From contig NZ_JACIJS010000002.1 in assembly GCF_014199445.1 (NCBI RefSeq), positions 186,001 to 250,000 of the forward strand: a stretch of DNA of 64,000 bases, given 5' to 3'. Origin of the DNA: Rubricella aquisinus. GTDB taxonomy: Bacteria; Pseudomonadota; Alphaproteobacteria; Rhodobacterales; Rhodobacteraceae. Shown here piece by piece: positions 1-8,586 of this stretch. The notes under the pieces are model-generated. The model ran no database searches and was not told the DNA's origin. It worked only from the letters and a program-made list of their open reading frames with translations. The translations under genes were made by a program, and so were the position numbers. The first letter of the stretch is position 1. Every line of letters starts with the position of its first letter.

Positions 1-633
1 GGGATCGGCAACGGACCCGCCCTTGAACACGGCGGAGCCTGCGACCAGCACATCGGCCCCGGCTTCCGCCATCAATGGCGCGGTTTCGGGCGTTATCCCA
101 CCATCAATTTCGATATGGATCGGGCGATCCCCGATCATCGCACGCAGGCGGCGCACTTTCTCCACGCCCGAGGTGATGAATTTCTGCCCGCCAAATCCGG
201 GGTTCACCGTCATCACACAAACCAGATCAATTTGGTCCAGCACATATTCAATGCTCTCCGCGGGCGTGCCGGGATTAAGGGCGACCCCGGCCTTGCAGCC
301 TGCCCCGCGAATGGCTTGCAAGGTGCGGTGAATATGGGGGCCTGCCTCCACATGCGCGGTGATCACGTCCGCACCCGCGCGGGCAAACGCGTCAATATAG
401 GGATCGACTGGTGCTATCATCAGATGAACATCCATCACCGTCTTGATATGGGGTCGGATCGCGGCACAGGTTTCCGGGCCAAAGGTGATGTTCGGCACGA
501 AATGGCCGTCCATCACGTCGACATGGATCCAATCGGCCCCCTGCGCCTCAACCGCCTTAATCTCAGCCCCGAAATTCGCGAAATCGGCGGCGAGGATGGA
601 GGGCGCAATCTTGATGGAACGGTCGAAGGACAT
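1..633 (-). CDS. rpe: Ribulose-phosphate 3-epimerase, 3' end cut by window edge
   Basis: Rpe interconverts ribulose 5-phosphate and xylulose 5-phosphate in the pentose phosphate and Calvin cycles in the cytoplasm. The 211 visible codons give a (beta/alpha)8 barrel with the family signatures: start [30 protein letters not shown] (metal-binding His/Asp), the HVE strand, [11 protein letters not shown], and EIDGGI followed by [13 protein letters not shown] near the C-terminus (phosphate-binding end). About 15-20 C-terminal residues lie beyond the left edge. The ATG is preceded by AAAGGAG. The gene stands alone here; the flotillin gene follows on the same strand about 100 bases downstream of the rpe start region, so upstream genes are in the order yqiJ-like, flotillin, rpe. 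Confidence 0.95.
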   Translation of the reverse strand, partial: MSFDRSIKIAPSILAADFANFGAEIKAVEAQGADWIHVDVMDGHFVPNITFGPETCAAIRPHIKTVMDVHLMIAPVDPYIDAFARAGADVITAHVEAGPHIHRTLQAIRGAGCKAGVALNPGTPAESIEYVLDQIDLVCVMTVNPGFGGQKFITSGVEKVRRLRAMIGDRPIHIEIDGGITPETAPLMAEAGADVLVAGSAVFKGGSVADP

Positions 634-698
634 GGCGGATGCTCCTTTTGCTTGGCGGTCACCTAACGCGCGCGGGCGAATGGCGCAATATCCAAATG

Positions 699-714
699 AA
701 ACGGGGTACCGTTT
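699..714. other. Short inverted repeat between flotillin and rpe
   Basis: AAACGG-GGTA-CCGTTT is a perfect 6-4-6 inverted repeat followed by one more T. It lies just downstream of the flotillin stop codon and upstream of rpe. It could be a weak terminator for the flotillin transcript or an operator for rpe; the stem is too short to decide. Confidence 0.35.
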
Positions 715-734
715 TCACGATGCCCCGTCTTTTG

Positions 735-2405
735 TCACAGCTCCTTGGCGTCTTCGGCTGTGGGCTTTGCTTTGGGGTCCGATGTCGGACCGGTCAAAGC
801 CTGATCCACAACACCCGCAAGCCCATCCTCCATCGAGATGCCAAGCTCTTCACCCAGCTTTTTCATTGCGGGCATTTGCAAGGCCATGCCAAGGATCGAG
901 TCCATTGCCTGATTGACCGGGGTTCCGCCCCCTGACCCATCACCTTTGGACCCGCCACCGCCATTAAGGCCGGTGACCTGATGGATTTTGATCGAGTCGA
1001 TCTTCTCCGCAGGTTTGACCATCTGTTCAACGATCGCCGGCATCGCCTCCAAACGGGCGAGGGCCACCTTCATGTCGACAATGGCGCTGCTCAGGGCGTT
1101 TTCCGCATCCACGATGGCGCGCTGACCTTCGGCTTGTGCAAGCAGGTCGGTTTTCTTGGCTTCTGCCTTGATCGTGACAGCGTCGGCCTCTGCGCGCGCC
1201 TCTTCCCGGCGGGCGGTGGCGCGATCTGTCGCAGCGTCTTTCTCGGCTTCCGCCTCGACCCGCAGGGCAGTTGCCCGGCGCTCCGCTTCGCGTGTGGCTT
1301 CGATCAACGTAATCTGCTTTTGACGCTCGGCGGCTGCGACGGACCGTGCGGTCTCAATTGCCTCTTGTGCCTTTGTTGCCTCGGCCCGCGCCGTGTCAGC
1401 GGATGCCCGCGCTTGGCTTTCCTCTTCAGATTTCTTGGCGATGATGATCTGGCGTTCCTGATCGGCCACCTCGACCTCACGCTCCTTGGCGATCTCAGCG
1501 GCACGGATGGCCTGCTCTCGCTCAATCTCGGAGGCCCGCACCTCACGCTCCCGCTTGATCCGGGCTTGCTCGCGTGCCTGTTCGGCGGCTTCACGCTGGC
1601 GGGCAACTTCGGCTTCCTGCGCGGACCGAAGGGTCTCCAGCTCCTGAATTTGCGAAATCTTCGCGGTCTCTTCATCCCGCTCGATCAGGTATTTCTGACG
1701 CTCCGCCTCCATCGCGGCACGGCGCACGGCCACGTCGGCCTCCGCATCAATCTGGGCGCGTTCTTTCTTAGAGAGTGCGATGACCTCTGCCAATTTACGC
1801 ATCCCGACGGCGTTAAAGGCGTTGTTCTCGTCCAGGGCTTCAAAGGGTGTCTGATCCAGCGCGGTGAGCGATACGGATTCAAGCTCCAAGCCGTTCTTGA
1901 GCAAATCTTCGGACACGGCATTTTGCACTTCCTGCACGAACTCAGCGCGGTTCTCATGCAATTCATCCATGGTCATGCGCGCAGCTACGGAGCGCAGACC
2001 ATCAATCAGCTTACCTTCGATCATCTCGCGCAACTGATCCACATGGAAGGTTCTGTCGCCCAGCGTTTGTGCCGCGCGGCTGATGCCGTCATCGGTGGCG
2101 TTGACACTGACATAGAATTCAACCCCCACATCGACCCGCATCCGGTCGCGCGTGATCAGCGCCGCATCGGCTGAGCGTTGCACCTCAAGGCGCAGGGTTT
2201 TCATGTTCACATATGAAATCTCGTGCAGCATCGGGATGGAAAATATCCCACCGTCCATGATCACTTTTTTGCCGCCAGCACCGGTTTTGACGATAGAAAC
2301 CTCGCGTGTGGTGCGGCGATAGAGGCGTGACGCCACCAATCCCAGAAAGAGGATGAGGGCCACGAATACAAAAACAAGCACAAGGGTTGGGCTAAGTCTG
2401 TCCAT
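735..2405 (-). CDS. Flotillin / SPFH-domain protein (YqiK-like)
   Basis: A 556-residue membrane scaffold protein of the flotillin family, which forms oligomers in ordered membrane patches. Residues about 5-27 form one N-terminal transmembrane helix. A band-7/SPFH domain follows (about 30-210, including a conserved segment around ALDQTPFEALDENNAFNA). A long Ala/Glu/Arg-rich coiled coil spans about 210-430, and the C-terminal tail is Gly-rich (GLNGGGGSKGDGSGGG). This order and length match E. coli YqiK rather than short stomatins. It lies 23 bases downstream of the YqiJ-like gene, which is the usual partner, so the two are almost certainly one operon. Role in this organism is inferred from the family only. 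Confidence 0.9.
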   Translation of the reverse strand: MDRLSPTLVLVFVFVALILFLGLVASRLYRRTTREVSIVKTGAGGKKVIMDGGIFSIPMLHEISYVNMKTLRLEVQRSADAALITRDRMRVDVGVEFYVSVNATDDGISRAAQTLGDRTFHVDQLREMIEGKLIDGLRSVAARMTMDELHENRAEFVQEVQNAVSEDLLKNGLELESVSLTALDQTPFEALDENNAFNAVGMRKLAEVIALSKKERAQIDAEADVAVRRAAMEAERQKYLIERDEETAKISQIQELETLRSAQEAEVARQREAAEQAREQARIKREREVRASEIEREQAIRAAEIAKEREVEVADQERQIIIAKKSEEESQARASADTARAEATKAQEAIETARSVAAAERQKQITLIEATREAERRATALRVEAEAEKDAATDRATARREEARAEADAVTIKAEAKKTDLLAQAEGQRAIVDAENALSSAIVDMKVALARLEAMPAIVEQMVKPAEKIDSIKIHQVTGLNGGGGSKGDGSGGGTPVNQAMDSILGMALQMPAMKKLGEELGISMEDGLAGVVDQALTGPTSDPKAKPTAEDAKEL

Positions 2406-2428
2406 AATGTCTCCTTTAATGAAATGGA

Positions 2429-3145
2429 TTACTCGGTTGGGTATGCGCGGAACGTACCATCACGGTCGCGCAGGATGATGACATGTGTTCCTTGCGGAAT
2501 GTTCGTTCCGCCAGCAGCCGGGACGACGCGAATATAATGCAGGTTCCCGTGGACATCGCGCACGCGGGCCTCTGCCGGGCTGCCTTCACGAGCGGTGCCT
2601 TGAGTGATCACACCGGGGCGCGATCCAAGCCTGCGAATGCTGACGGCGCTGCTTTCCGATTTTGGCATGAAGCGGGCGATCAGGCTGCCAACCTCCCGCG
2701 CAAATAGCACTGCAAGGGGTAGCGCCAAAAGACTGGCCCAAAGCGGCGCCAACGGGGCACCCAAGACGGCTTGCGCGCCATATTGGATCAGAACGCCCGC
2801 CCCGCTGAACCCAGCAAGGAGCGCGCCGAACCACATGATCACCGGGATTTGGCCAAGACCGAGCCAAACCCAGATGCCAGACATCCCGCCTGCAGTCTGT
2901 GCGACGTCCATCTCGTCCCCAGCCACTGGGCCGTCAAGGTCAAGCTCGACCCCTGCGGGAAGGTCGACGTCAAGATCGGCATCCAAGTCTAGATCGACGT
3001 CAATATCAACATCCGCCTCGGAACCAAGTCCAAGGAGCGAACCGCCAAACAGCAATGCGATGATCTCAAGTGCAATCAGTGCGGCGAGCAATGCAGCCGC
3101 CCCGAAGAACGGCTGCATTTCGGAGGACAGGAAATCTATTCCCAT
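2429..3145 (-). CDS. YqiJ-like inner membrane protein with OB-fold (NfeD-type) tail
   Basis: A 238-residue membrane protein. It has an N-terminal hydrophobic helix (about 10-38), an acidic Asp/Leu repeat stretch (about 40-75) and two or three more helices (about 88-150). The soluble C-terminal domain (about 170-238) starts at RRLGSRPGVITQGTA and is rich in beta strands, as in the OB-fold of NfeD/YqiJ proteins. NfeD-type proteins are partners of SPFH proteins, and the flotillin gene follows directly, which supports the call. The Asp-rich repeat (VDIDVDLDLDADLDVDL) is unusual and could be a low-complexity linker or a cation-binding patch. Start ATG chosen because it opens the first membrane helix. 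Confidence 0.8.
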   Translation of the reverse strand: MGIDFLSSEMQPFFGAAALLAALIALEIIALLFGGSLLGLGSEADVDIDVDLDLDADLDVDLPAGVELDLDGPVAGDEMDVAQTAGGMSGIWVWLGLGQIPVIMWFGALLAGFSGAGVLIQYGAQAVLGAPLAPLWASLLALPLAVLFAREVGSLIARFMPKSESSAVSIRRLGSRPGVITQGTAREGSPAEARVRDVHGNLHYIRVVPAAGGTNIPQGTHVIILRDRDGTFRAYPTE

Positions 3146-3169
3146 CTATGGGTGTCTATATTTTTCTGC

Positions 3170-3223
3170 ATACCATGGTATATAATGCAATGGCAGCTTT
3201 GTTACAAGATCGTCGCTGCCATT
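3170..3223 (-). promoter_or_regulatory. Promoter of the yqiJ-flotillin operon with inverted repeats
   Basis: On the minus strand a -35-like TTGTAA is followed after 17 bases by TATATA, upstream of the YqiJ-like gene. A perfect 9-base inverted repeat (AATGGCAGC at 3189-3197, GCTGCCATT at 3215-3223, 17-base spacer) brackets the -35. A 12-base palindrome ATACCATGGTAT sits at 3170-3181, just after the -10. The outer repeat also touches the last codon of the upstream dehydrogenase gene, so a terminator role is possible, but there is no T run. An operator is the more natural reading. Confidence 0.45.
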
Positions 3224-4097
3224 ATTGGTCGAGACGTCGCAACCGCCGGATCAGGCTTGATGTGTCCCAGCGCCCGCCGCCCATATTCTGCACATCGCCA
3301 TAGAATTGATCGACCTGCGCGGTCACGGGCAGAGTCGCGCCGTTGTTGCGCGCTTCATCCAAAACGATACCGAGGTCTTTGCGCATCCAATCCACCGCAA
3401 AGCCGAAATCGAATTTATCCGCGATCATCGTGCTGCCCCGGTTCGACATCTGCCAGCTTCCCGCCGCCCCTTTTGAGATCGCGTCGAGCACTGCATCCCC
3501 GTCAAGCCCGGCTTTTTGCGCGAAATGCAGCCCTTCGCTCAGCCCCTGCACAAGCCCTGCGATGCAAATCTGGTTGACCATCTTGGTCAACTGTCCGGCA
3601 CCCGCCTCGCCCATCAGGCGGCAGGCGGCGGCGAATGCGTCGATGACCGGGGCCGCGCGATCAAACGCGGCCTGTGTGCCGCCACACATCACGGTGAGCG
3701 CACCATTCTCCGCCCCTGCCTGCCCACCGGACACAGGCGCGTCGATGAAATGAAAGCCTTTCTCGCGGGCCGCCGCGTCAAGCTCCCGCGCCACGCGCGC
3801 CGATGCGGTCGTGTGATCGACGAAAACCGCATCCGCGCCCACCGTTTCAAACGCGCCCTCAGCACCAATGGTGACGGAGCGCAGATCATCGTCATTGCCC
3901 ACGCAGCAGAACACAAATTCCGCGCCCTTGGCGGCCTCCGCCGGAGTTTTGACCGCCTGCCCGCCATGCTCCGCCGCCCAAGCCTCTGCCTTGGCGAAGG
4001 TGCGGTTATAGACGGTCACATCATGCCCCGCAGCCTTGAGATGCCCTGCCATCGGGTAGCCCATGACCCCCAAACCGATGAATGCTACTTTTGCCAT
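3222..4097 (-). CDS. 3-hydroxyisobutyrate dehydrogenase-family NAD(P)-dependent reductase
   Basis: A 291-residue beta-hydroxyacid dehydrogenase. The Rossmann motif GLGVMGYPMAGHL opens the protein (from about residue 7). The substrate loop DAPVSGGQAGAENG lies near residue 120, and the catalytic lysine is in GAGQLTKMVNQ near 170. These are the signatures of 3-hydroxyisobutyrate dehydrogenase and tartronate semialdehyde reductase; the sequence alone does not fix the substrate. The start at 4097 (MAKVAFIGLG) has GAGAGGA just upstream and begins directly with the cofactor fold; an in-frame ATG 11 codons upstream would add an unlikely tail. It is divergent from the penicillin acylase gene. Valine degradation or glyoxylate metabolism are the likely contexts. 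Confidence 0.85.
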   Translation of the reverse strand: MAKVAFIGLGVMGYPMAGHLKAAGHDVTVYNRTFAKAEAWAAEHGGQAVKTPAEAAKGAEFVFCCVGNDDDLRSVTIGAEGAFETVGADAVFVDHTTASARVARELDAAAREKGFHFIDAPVSGGQAGAENGALTVMCGGTQAAFDRAAPVIDAFAAACRLMGEAGAGQLTKMVNQICIAGLVQGLSEGLHFAQKAGLDGDAVLDAISKGAAGSWQMSNRGSTMIADKFDFGFAVDWMRKDLGIVLDEARNNGATLPVTAQVDQFYGDVQNMGGGRWDTSSLIRRLRRLDQ

Positions 4098-4191
4098 GTT
4101 GTCCTCTCCCGCACTGAGTATAGTCGCCATTGATGGGGCAGAGTTGGGCTGTTACCCACAAAGGGTCAAGTCAGAACAGGGGATGGGCAGG

Positions 4192-6663
4192 ATGATCACG
4201 GCATTTCGATGGCTGATACGCGCGTTGGTGGCTGGGATGGCACTGCTCGCGATCGGGATTGGTGTTGTGTATTACCTCGCCGCAGGCTCCCTGCCCGAGT
4301 ATGACGCGACCGTGGAGGTTGATGGCCTCAATGGCCCGGTCGAGATTGTGCGCGATCTCCATGCCGTGCCGCATATTTTTGGCGAAACGGATGAGGACGT
4401 GTTCTTTGGCCTTGGCTATGCCCATGCGCAGGACCGGCTGTGGCAGATGACCATGCTGCGGCGCACGGCACAGGGGCGGCTGTCGGAATTGTTCGGTGAG
4501 GCGACGGTGGAGATTGACCATCTTTTGCGCGCGCTTGACATCTATGGCGTGGCACAGGCGATGGTGCCGAACCAATCCCCCGAAACGCAATCGGCGATGC
4601 GCGCCTATGCAGCAGGCGTGAATGCGCGGCTGCGGGAGGTACAGGCGGAGGCGCTGGGGCGGGGCGCGCCGGAGTTTTTCCTCTTTGGGGCCGAAATCGC
4701 GCCATGGACCCCCGCAGATTCCATTGCCGTCAACCGGATCATGGCGTTGCAACTGACCGATCACGCCAGCCGGGAGACGTTGCGCGCGGAATTGTCCCTG
4801 CTGCTGTCACCCGAGCGGCTGGACGATATCCAGCCCCTGCCGCCGCTGCCGCCAGACTTGGAGCGGCCCGATTTTTCCTCTCTCTTTCCCGAGGTGATGC
4901 CAACGCGCGACGCGCAGCCGCCCGTGGCCCCCCTCTTTGCCGCGCTCAATCCGGTGCATGAGGTCGGCTCTGCCGGGGCGTCGAACGCATGGGCGGCCGC
5001 ACCTTCCCGCTCTGCCAGCGGGGCGACGGTGATGGCATCCGATCCGCATCTGGGGCTGAGCGCACCGTCGATCTGGATGCTCGCGCGATTGGAATTTCCC
5101 GGCTCTGGCGGGGTGATCGGCGGCACCATTCCCGGCCTTCCGGGCATTTTGATCGGGCGAAACGCGGATTTCGGCTGGGGGCTGACCACGTCCTATATGG
5201 ATGATCAGGATGTCTATATCGAACGCATCGACCCCAACGATCCGACCCAATACATCACCCCGACTGGCTCGCAGAAATTCCGCAGCCGCGATATCCTGAT
5301 CAATGTGAAGGGCGCACCCGCGCGGCAGGTCACGTTGCGCTGGACACGGCATGGCCCGGTCATTCCGGGCGATCATTACCGCGCGGCGGATATCACCCCG
5401 CCGGGCCATGTTGCAGCCCTTGCCTGGACAGCCCTTGATCCCAATGACCGGTCGATGGATACGCTGATGGGCCTGATGCGCGCGCGCTCCATCGCGGAAG
5501 GCCGATTGGCGCTGCGACCCCTGATCTCCCCGCCGCAGAACGTGATCATGGCGGATCGCGAAGATGTGGCGTTGCAAGTGATGGGAAAGATGCCGCATCG
5601 GCGCGACACCCATGTGGGGCAAGGCCGCATCCCTGTGCCGGGCTGGGTGGAGGAGAATGACTGGCTCGGCTATCTGCCCTTTGACGACAATCCGCGTGTC
5701 CTGAGCCCGGACAGCGGGATGGTGATCAACACCAACAACCGGACCACCGACGCGCCCTTCCCTCGGCATATGAGCTTTAGCTGGGGGGACAGTCAGCGCA
5801 TCGGGCGCGCGCAGCGGCTGCTTGGTCAGCGGGAGTTTCATACGCCTGAAAGCTTCATCGACGCGCAAACCGATATCGTCTCCCCCACCGCGCGCACATT
5901 GCTGCCGCTGATCGGGCGGGATTTGTGGTGGCAGGACGGCACGGGCCCGGAGGATCGGCTCACGCCCCTGCGCAAGACCGCGCTTGAACGATTGGCCGAA
6001 TGGAACGGGGAGATGTCCGAGCACCGTCCTGAGCCGCTGGTCTATGCGATGTGGGTTCGGGCGCTGCAAATCCGGCTGATGCGCGACGAGCTTGGCCCCG
6101 TGGCTGACCGACTTGATCGGGTGGAGGCCTTGTTTATCGAGCGTGCGTTCCTCGATATCGACGGGGCGGCGGCATGGTGCGATGTGGTCACCTCCCGCGC
6201 GGTGGAGACCTGCCAAGATATGGCAGCACTCGCCCTTGATGATGCGCTCGACACGCTAAGCGCGCAATATGGCAACCGGGTGGAAAGCTGGCGCTGGGGC
6301 GAGGCACATCGCGCGTTTCATGAGCATCAGGTGCTGGGCGGCATCCCGGTGTTGAGTTTCTTTGCCAATATCGTGCAACCCACCTCCGGTGGCGACAATA
6401 CGCTGATGCGCGGGCGGACACGCGGGGAAGACCCCGATCCCTTCACCAATGTGCACGGCTCTGCCCTGCGGGTGATCTATGATTTCGGGGATCCCGAAGG
6501 CTCCCGCTATATCATTTCAACCGGGCAGAGCGGGCATATGCTGTCGCGCCATTATGACGATCTGGCGACCCTGTGGCGGCGCGGGGATTACATCCCCATG
6601 AGCCTTGATCCGGAGCGCGCGCGGGCGGATGCAATCGGTGTGACGCGGCTGGTGCCCAGATAG
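4192..6663 (+). CDS. Penicillin acylase-family N-terminal-nucleophile hydrolase
   Basis: An 823-residue member of the penicillin G/cephalosporin/acyl-homoserine-lactone acylase family. These are made as one chain, cut autocatalytically, and hydrolyse amide bonds using the freed N-terminal Ser of the beta chain. A membrane helix (about 7-30) suggests a periplasmic, anchored enzyme. The alpha-chain part holds the GYAHAQDRLWQM signature. The spacer ends at GSAGA, and the nucleophile Ser is about residue 264 in ASNAWA. GLTTSYMDDQDVY and NNRTTD later in the chain fit the oxyanion and Asn/Arg positions. The start at 4192 has AGGGG nine bases upstream; 4183 is an alternative. The natural substrate is unknown; quorum-signal acylation is one family option. 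Confidence 0.88.
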   Translation: MITAFRWLIRALVAGMALLAIGIGVVYYLAAGSLPEYDATVEVDGLNGPVEIVRDLHAVPHIFGETDEDVFFGLGYAHAQDRLWQMTMLRRTAQGRLSELFGEATVEIDHLLRALDIYGVAQAMVPNQSPETQSAMRAYAAGVNARLREVQAEALGRGAPEFFLFGAEIAPWTPADSIAVNRIMALQLTDHASRETLRAELSLLLSPERLDDIQPLPPLPPDLERPDFSSLFPEVMPTRDAQPPVAPLFAALNPVHEVGSAGASNAWAAAPSRSASGATVMASDPHLGLSAPSIWMLARLEFPGSGGVIGGTIPGLPGILIGRNADFGWGLTTSYMDDQDVYIERIDPNDPTQYITPTGSQKFRSRDILINVKGAPARQVTLRWTRHGPVIPGDHYRAADITPPGHVAALAWTALDPNDRSMDTLMGLMRARSIAEGRLALRPLISPPQNVIMADREDVALQVMGKMPHRRDTHVGQGRIPVPGWVEENDWLGYLPFDDNPRVLSPDSGMVINTNNRTTDAPFPRHMSFSWGDSQRIGRAQRLLGQREFHTPESFIDAQTDIVSPTARTLLPLIGRDLWWQDGTGPEDRLTPLRKTALERLAEWNGEMSEHRPEPLVYAMWVRALQIRLMRDELGPVADRLDRVEALFIERAFLDIDGAAAWCDVVTSRAVETCQDMAALALDDALDTLSAQYGNRVESWRWGEAHRAFHEHQVLGGIPVLSFFANIVQPTSGGDNTLMRGRTRGEDPDPFTNVHGSALRVIYDFGDPEGSRYIISTGQSGHMLSRHYDDLATLWRRGDYIPMSLDPERARADAIGVTRLVPR

Positions 6664-6671
6664 GCAAACGT

Positions 6672-6748
6672 CCCGCAGGTTGCAGCCTGCGGGAGCCTCC
6701 GGCGGGAGGTATTTTGGGAAAAAAGAAACGGGCTTTGCGTCACGCAAA
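6672..6748. terminator. Hairpin cluster between convergent penicillin acylase and sufS genes
   Basis: Three inverted repeats lie in or at the edge of the 76-base gap. CCCGCAGG-TTGCAG-CCTGCGGG (6672-6693) is a perfect 8-base stem. CCTCC-GGCG-GGAGG (6696-6709) is followed by TATTTTGGGAAAAAAG. TTTGCGT-C-ACGCAAA (6734-6748) spans the sufS stop codon. Together they look like a two-way terminator. The GGCGGGAGGTATTTT string resembles a second copy downstream of the DUF3179 gene. Confidence 0.6.
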
Positions 6749-7963
6749 AAGGCGGTGGCAGGTTTCCAAGGCGTCGATCAGGGCATCGACTTCATCGGTG
6801 GTGTTATAAAGCCCGAAGGACGCGCGCGCCGTGGCAGGCACATCGAAATGCACCATCAAGGGCTGACAGCAATGATGGCCCGCGCGCACCGCGACGCCCT
6901 TTTGATCCAGCACGGTTGAGATGTCATGGGCGTGCCCCGCCCCTTCCATGGTGAAGGAGAAGATCGCGGCTTTGCCCGGGGCATGGCCCTGCACATTGAG
7001 CCAGTTCAGCCCGGTCAGCCGGTCCTGTGCGTAGGCCGCAAGCTGTGCCTCATGGGCGGCGATATTCTCCATCCCCAATGCGGTCATATAATCGAGAGCG
7101 ACGCCAAGACCGATCATCTGAGCGATGCCCGGGGTGCCCGCCTCGAATTTATGGGGCGGGTCGTTATAGGTGATCTCGTCCTTGGCCACGGTGCGGATCA
7201 TATCCCCGCCGCCCATGAATGGCCGCATCTCTGCCTGCCGATCCGCGCGGATATAGACCGCGCCGGAGGCCGAGGGGCCATAAAGCTTATGCCCGGTGAT
7301 GCAGTAGAAATCACAGCCCAACGCCTGCACATCCACGGGCATATGTACCGCCGCCTGAGAGCCATCAATCGCGGTGGCAATGCCGCGCTTGCGCGCCTCC
7401 GCAGCGATGGGGGCAATATCGACCACAGTGCCAAGCACATTCGACAGATGCGTGAGGGCGATCAGTTTGGTATCCGGCCCGATTGCGTTGATCACGGTTC
7501 GCGGATCAAGCGATCCGTCGAGCGCCACATCCACCCAGCGCAGTTTCACGCCCATCCGCTCCCGCAGGAAATGCCATGGCACGATATTGGCGTGATGTTC
7601 CATCACACTCAGGAGGATCTCATCGCCTTCCTTGAGGTTCTCCATCGCCCAGCCATAGGCAATGAGGTTGAACCCCATGGTCGAGCCGGTGGTGAAGATG
7701 ATCTCCTCCTCCGCCTTTGCGTTGAGAAAGGCGCGGATGGTTTCGCGCACGGCCTCATATTTGTCCGTCGCAATGCCTGACAGCGTGTGCAAACCACGGT
7801 GCACATTGGCGTATTCATTCGCATAAAAGTCGCTGATCGCGTCGATCACCACGCGGGGTTTCTGCGCCGAGGCCCCGTTGTCGAGATAGACAAGCGGCTT
7901 GCCATTCACTGTCCGGGACAGAATGGGAAAATCTTTTCGGATCGCATCAACGTCATAGGTCAT
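6740..7963 (-). CDS. sufS: SufS cysteine desulfurase
   Basis: A 407-residue PLP enzyme that takes sulfur from cysteine for SufBCD-type Fe-S cluster assembly. The class-V aminotransferase fold opens with YLDNGASAQKP. The PLP lysine is in ITGHKLYGP near residue 227, and the active-site Cys is in VAVRAGHHCCQP near 363, the group-II (SufS/CsdA) pattern with a short loop. It is the last gene of the suf operon, 17 bases after the third Yip1-like gene. A second, different desulfurase sits at the operon start, so the operon carries two. No sufE or classical sufU is next to it; a NifU-like protein at 36.3 kb lacks key residues. Confidence 0.95.
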   Translation of the reverse strand: MTYDVDAIRKDFPILSRTVNGKPLVYLDNGASAQKPRVVIDAISDFYANEYANVHRGLHTLSGIATDKYEAVRETIRAFLNAKAEEEIIFTTGSTMGFNLIAYGWAMENLKEGDEILLSVMEHHANIVPWHFLRERMGVKLRWVDVALDGSLDPRTVINAIGPDTKLIALTHLSNVLGTVVDIAPIAAEARKRGIATAIDGSQAAVHMPVDVQALGCDFYCITGHKLYGPSASGAVYIRADRQAEMRPFMGGGDMIRTVAKDEITYNDPPHKFEAGTPGIAQMIGLGVALDYMTALGMENIAAHEAQLAAYAQDRLTGLNWLNVQGHAPGKAAIFSFTMEGAGHAHDISTVLDQKGVAVRAGHHCCQPLMVHFDVPATARASFGLYNTTDEVDALIDALETCHRLFA

Positions 7964-7980
7964 GGGTATTCAGGTGCCTT

Positions 7981-8586
7981 TCAGGCTGCAAGGCCGAACA
8001 GGGCCGCAATAAGGGTCGTCAGAACAAGGGCGGCAAAAGCCGTCGCGATGATGCCGCCCATCACGGCGGCGAGGTTCTCAAAGCCATGCGCCTCAGCGAT
8101 GGCCACGGCAAAGAGGTAGAACAGCCAGACCGCGGCGGCGAGCGCGAAAAGGGACGCAAAAGGCGTGATTGTCAGCAAAAGGATCGATTCGACCGTATTG
8201 ACCGCGAGACCAACGACAACCGTCATCGTCACGGCAGCGATTGCCTCATGCGGCGTCGCCTTCCCGCCAAAGAGCGCCCCCACCCGGACCGCGCCAAACA
8301 GCGACAGAACATAGATGCCCACATAAAACACAGCGAGCAGCAGCGGATTTTGCAGGGTCAGTGCCACGAAAGCGGGCGTGTCGGATTGCTCCAGCACGAC
8401 TTCGGACAAGCCAAAGCGCAGTTCAAGCACGGTTTGGGAGATCAGCACCGTCAGGATCACGCAGGTGATGCCGATCCACACCACCTCTGACGTCGCGAAC
8501 GGTGCGCGCATGGCCTGCCGGGTGGCATCGCGGGCATCCATCAGGCTCGTGCGCGTATAATGGATAAGCTGTGACAGCAGCATCAA
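7981..8586 (-). CDS. Yip1-family membrane protein, third of three in suf operon
   Basis: A 201-residue integral membrane protein with about five hydrophobic helices. It shows the Yip1-domain pattern: an amphipathic N-terminus (residues 1-30), then GALFGGKATPHEAIAAV in the middle and FAVAIAEAHGFENLAAV near the end. It shares the AEAHGF motif with the next gene upstream and similar G-G-x-G loops with both neighbours, so the three are paralogues. It overlaps the upstream paralogue by 4 bases (ATGA) and is followed 17 bases later by sufS. Yip1 proteins in eukaryotes act in vesicle traffic; in bacteria the function is not known. A role in Fe-S or iron handling is inference from the operon only. 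Confidence 0.75.
   Translation of the reverse strand: MMLLSQLIHYTRTSLMDARDATRQAMRAPFATSEVVWIGITCVILTVLISQTVLELRFGLSEVVLEQSDTPAFVALTLQNPLLLAVFYVGIYVLSLFGAVRVGALFGGKATPHEAIAAVTMTVVVGLAVNTVESILLLTITPFASLFALAAAVWLFYLFAVAIAEAHGFENLAAVMGGIIATAFAALVLTTLIAALFGLAA

Noticed and set aside
981-2174. Long open frame opposite the flotillin gene
   Set aside because: It has no known motif and is a by-product of codon bias in the Ala/Glu-rich coiled coil on the real strand.
4807-6216. Long open frame opposite the penicillin acylase gene
   Set aside because: The acylase has clear catalytic motifs on the plus strand; the antisense frame shows no domain and many His/Pro/Arg runs typical of shadow frames.
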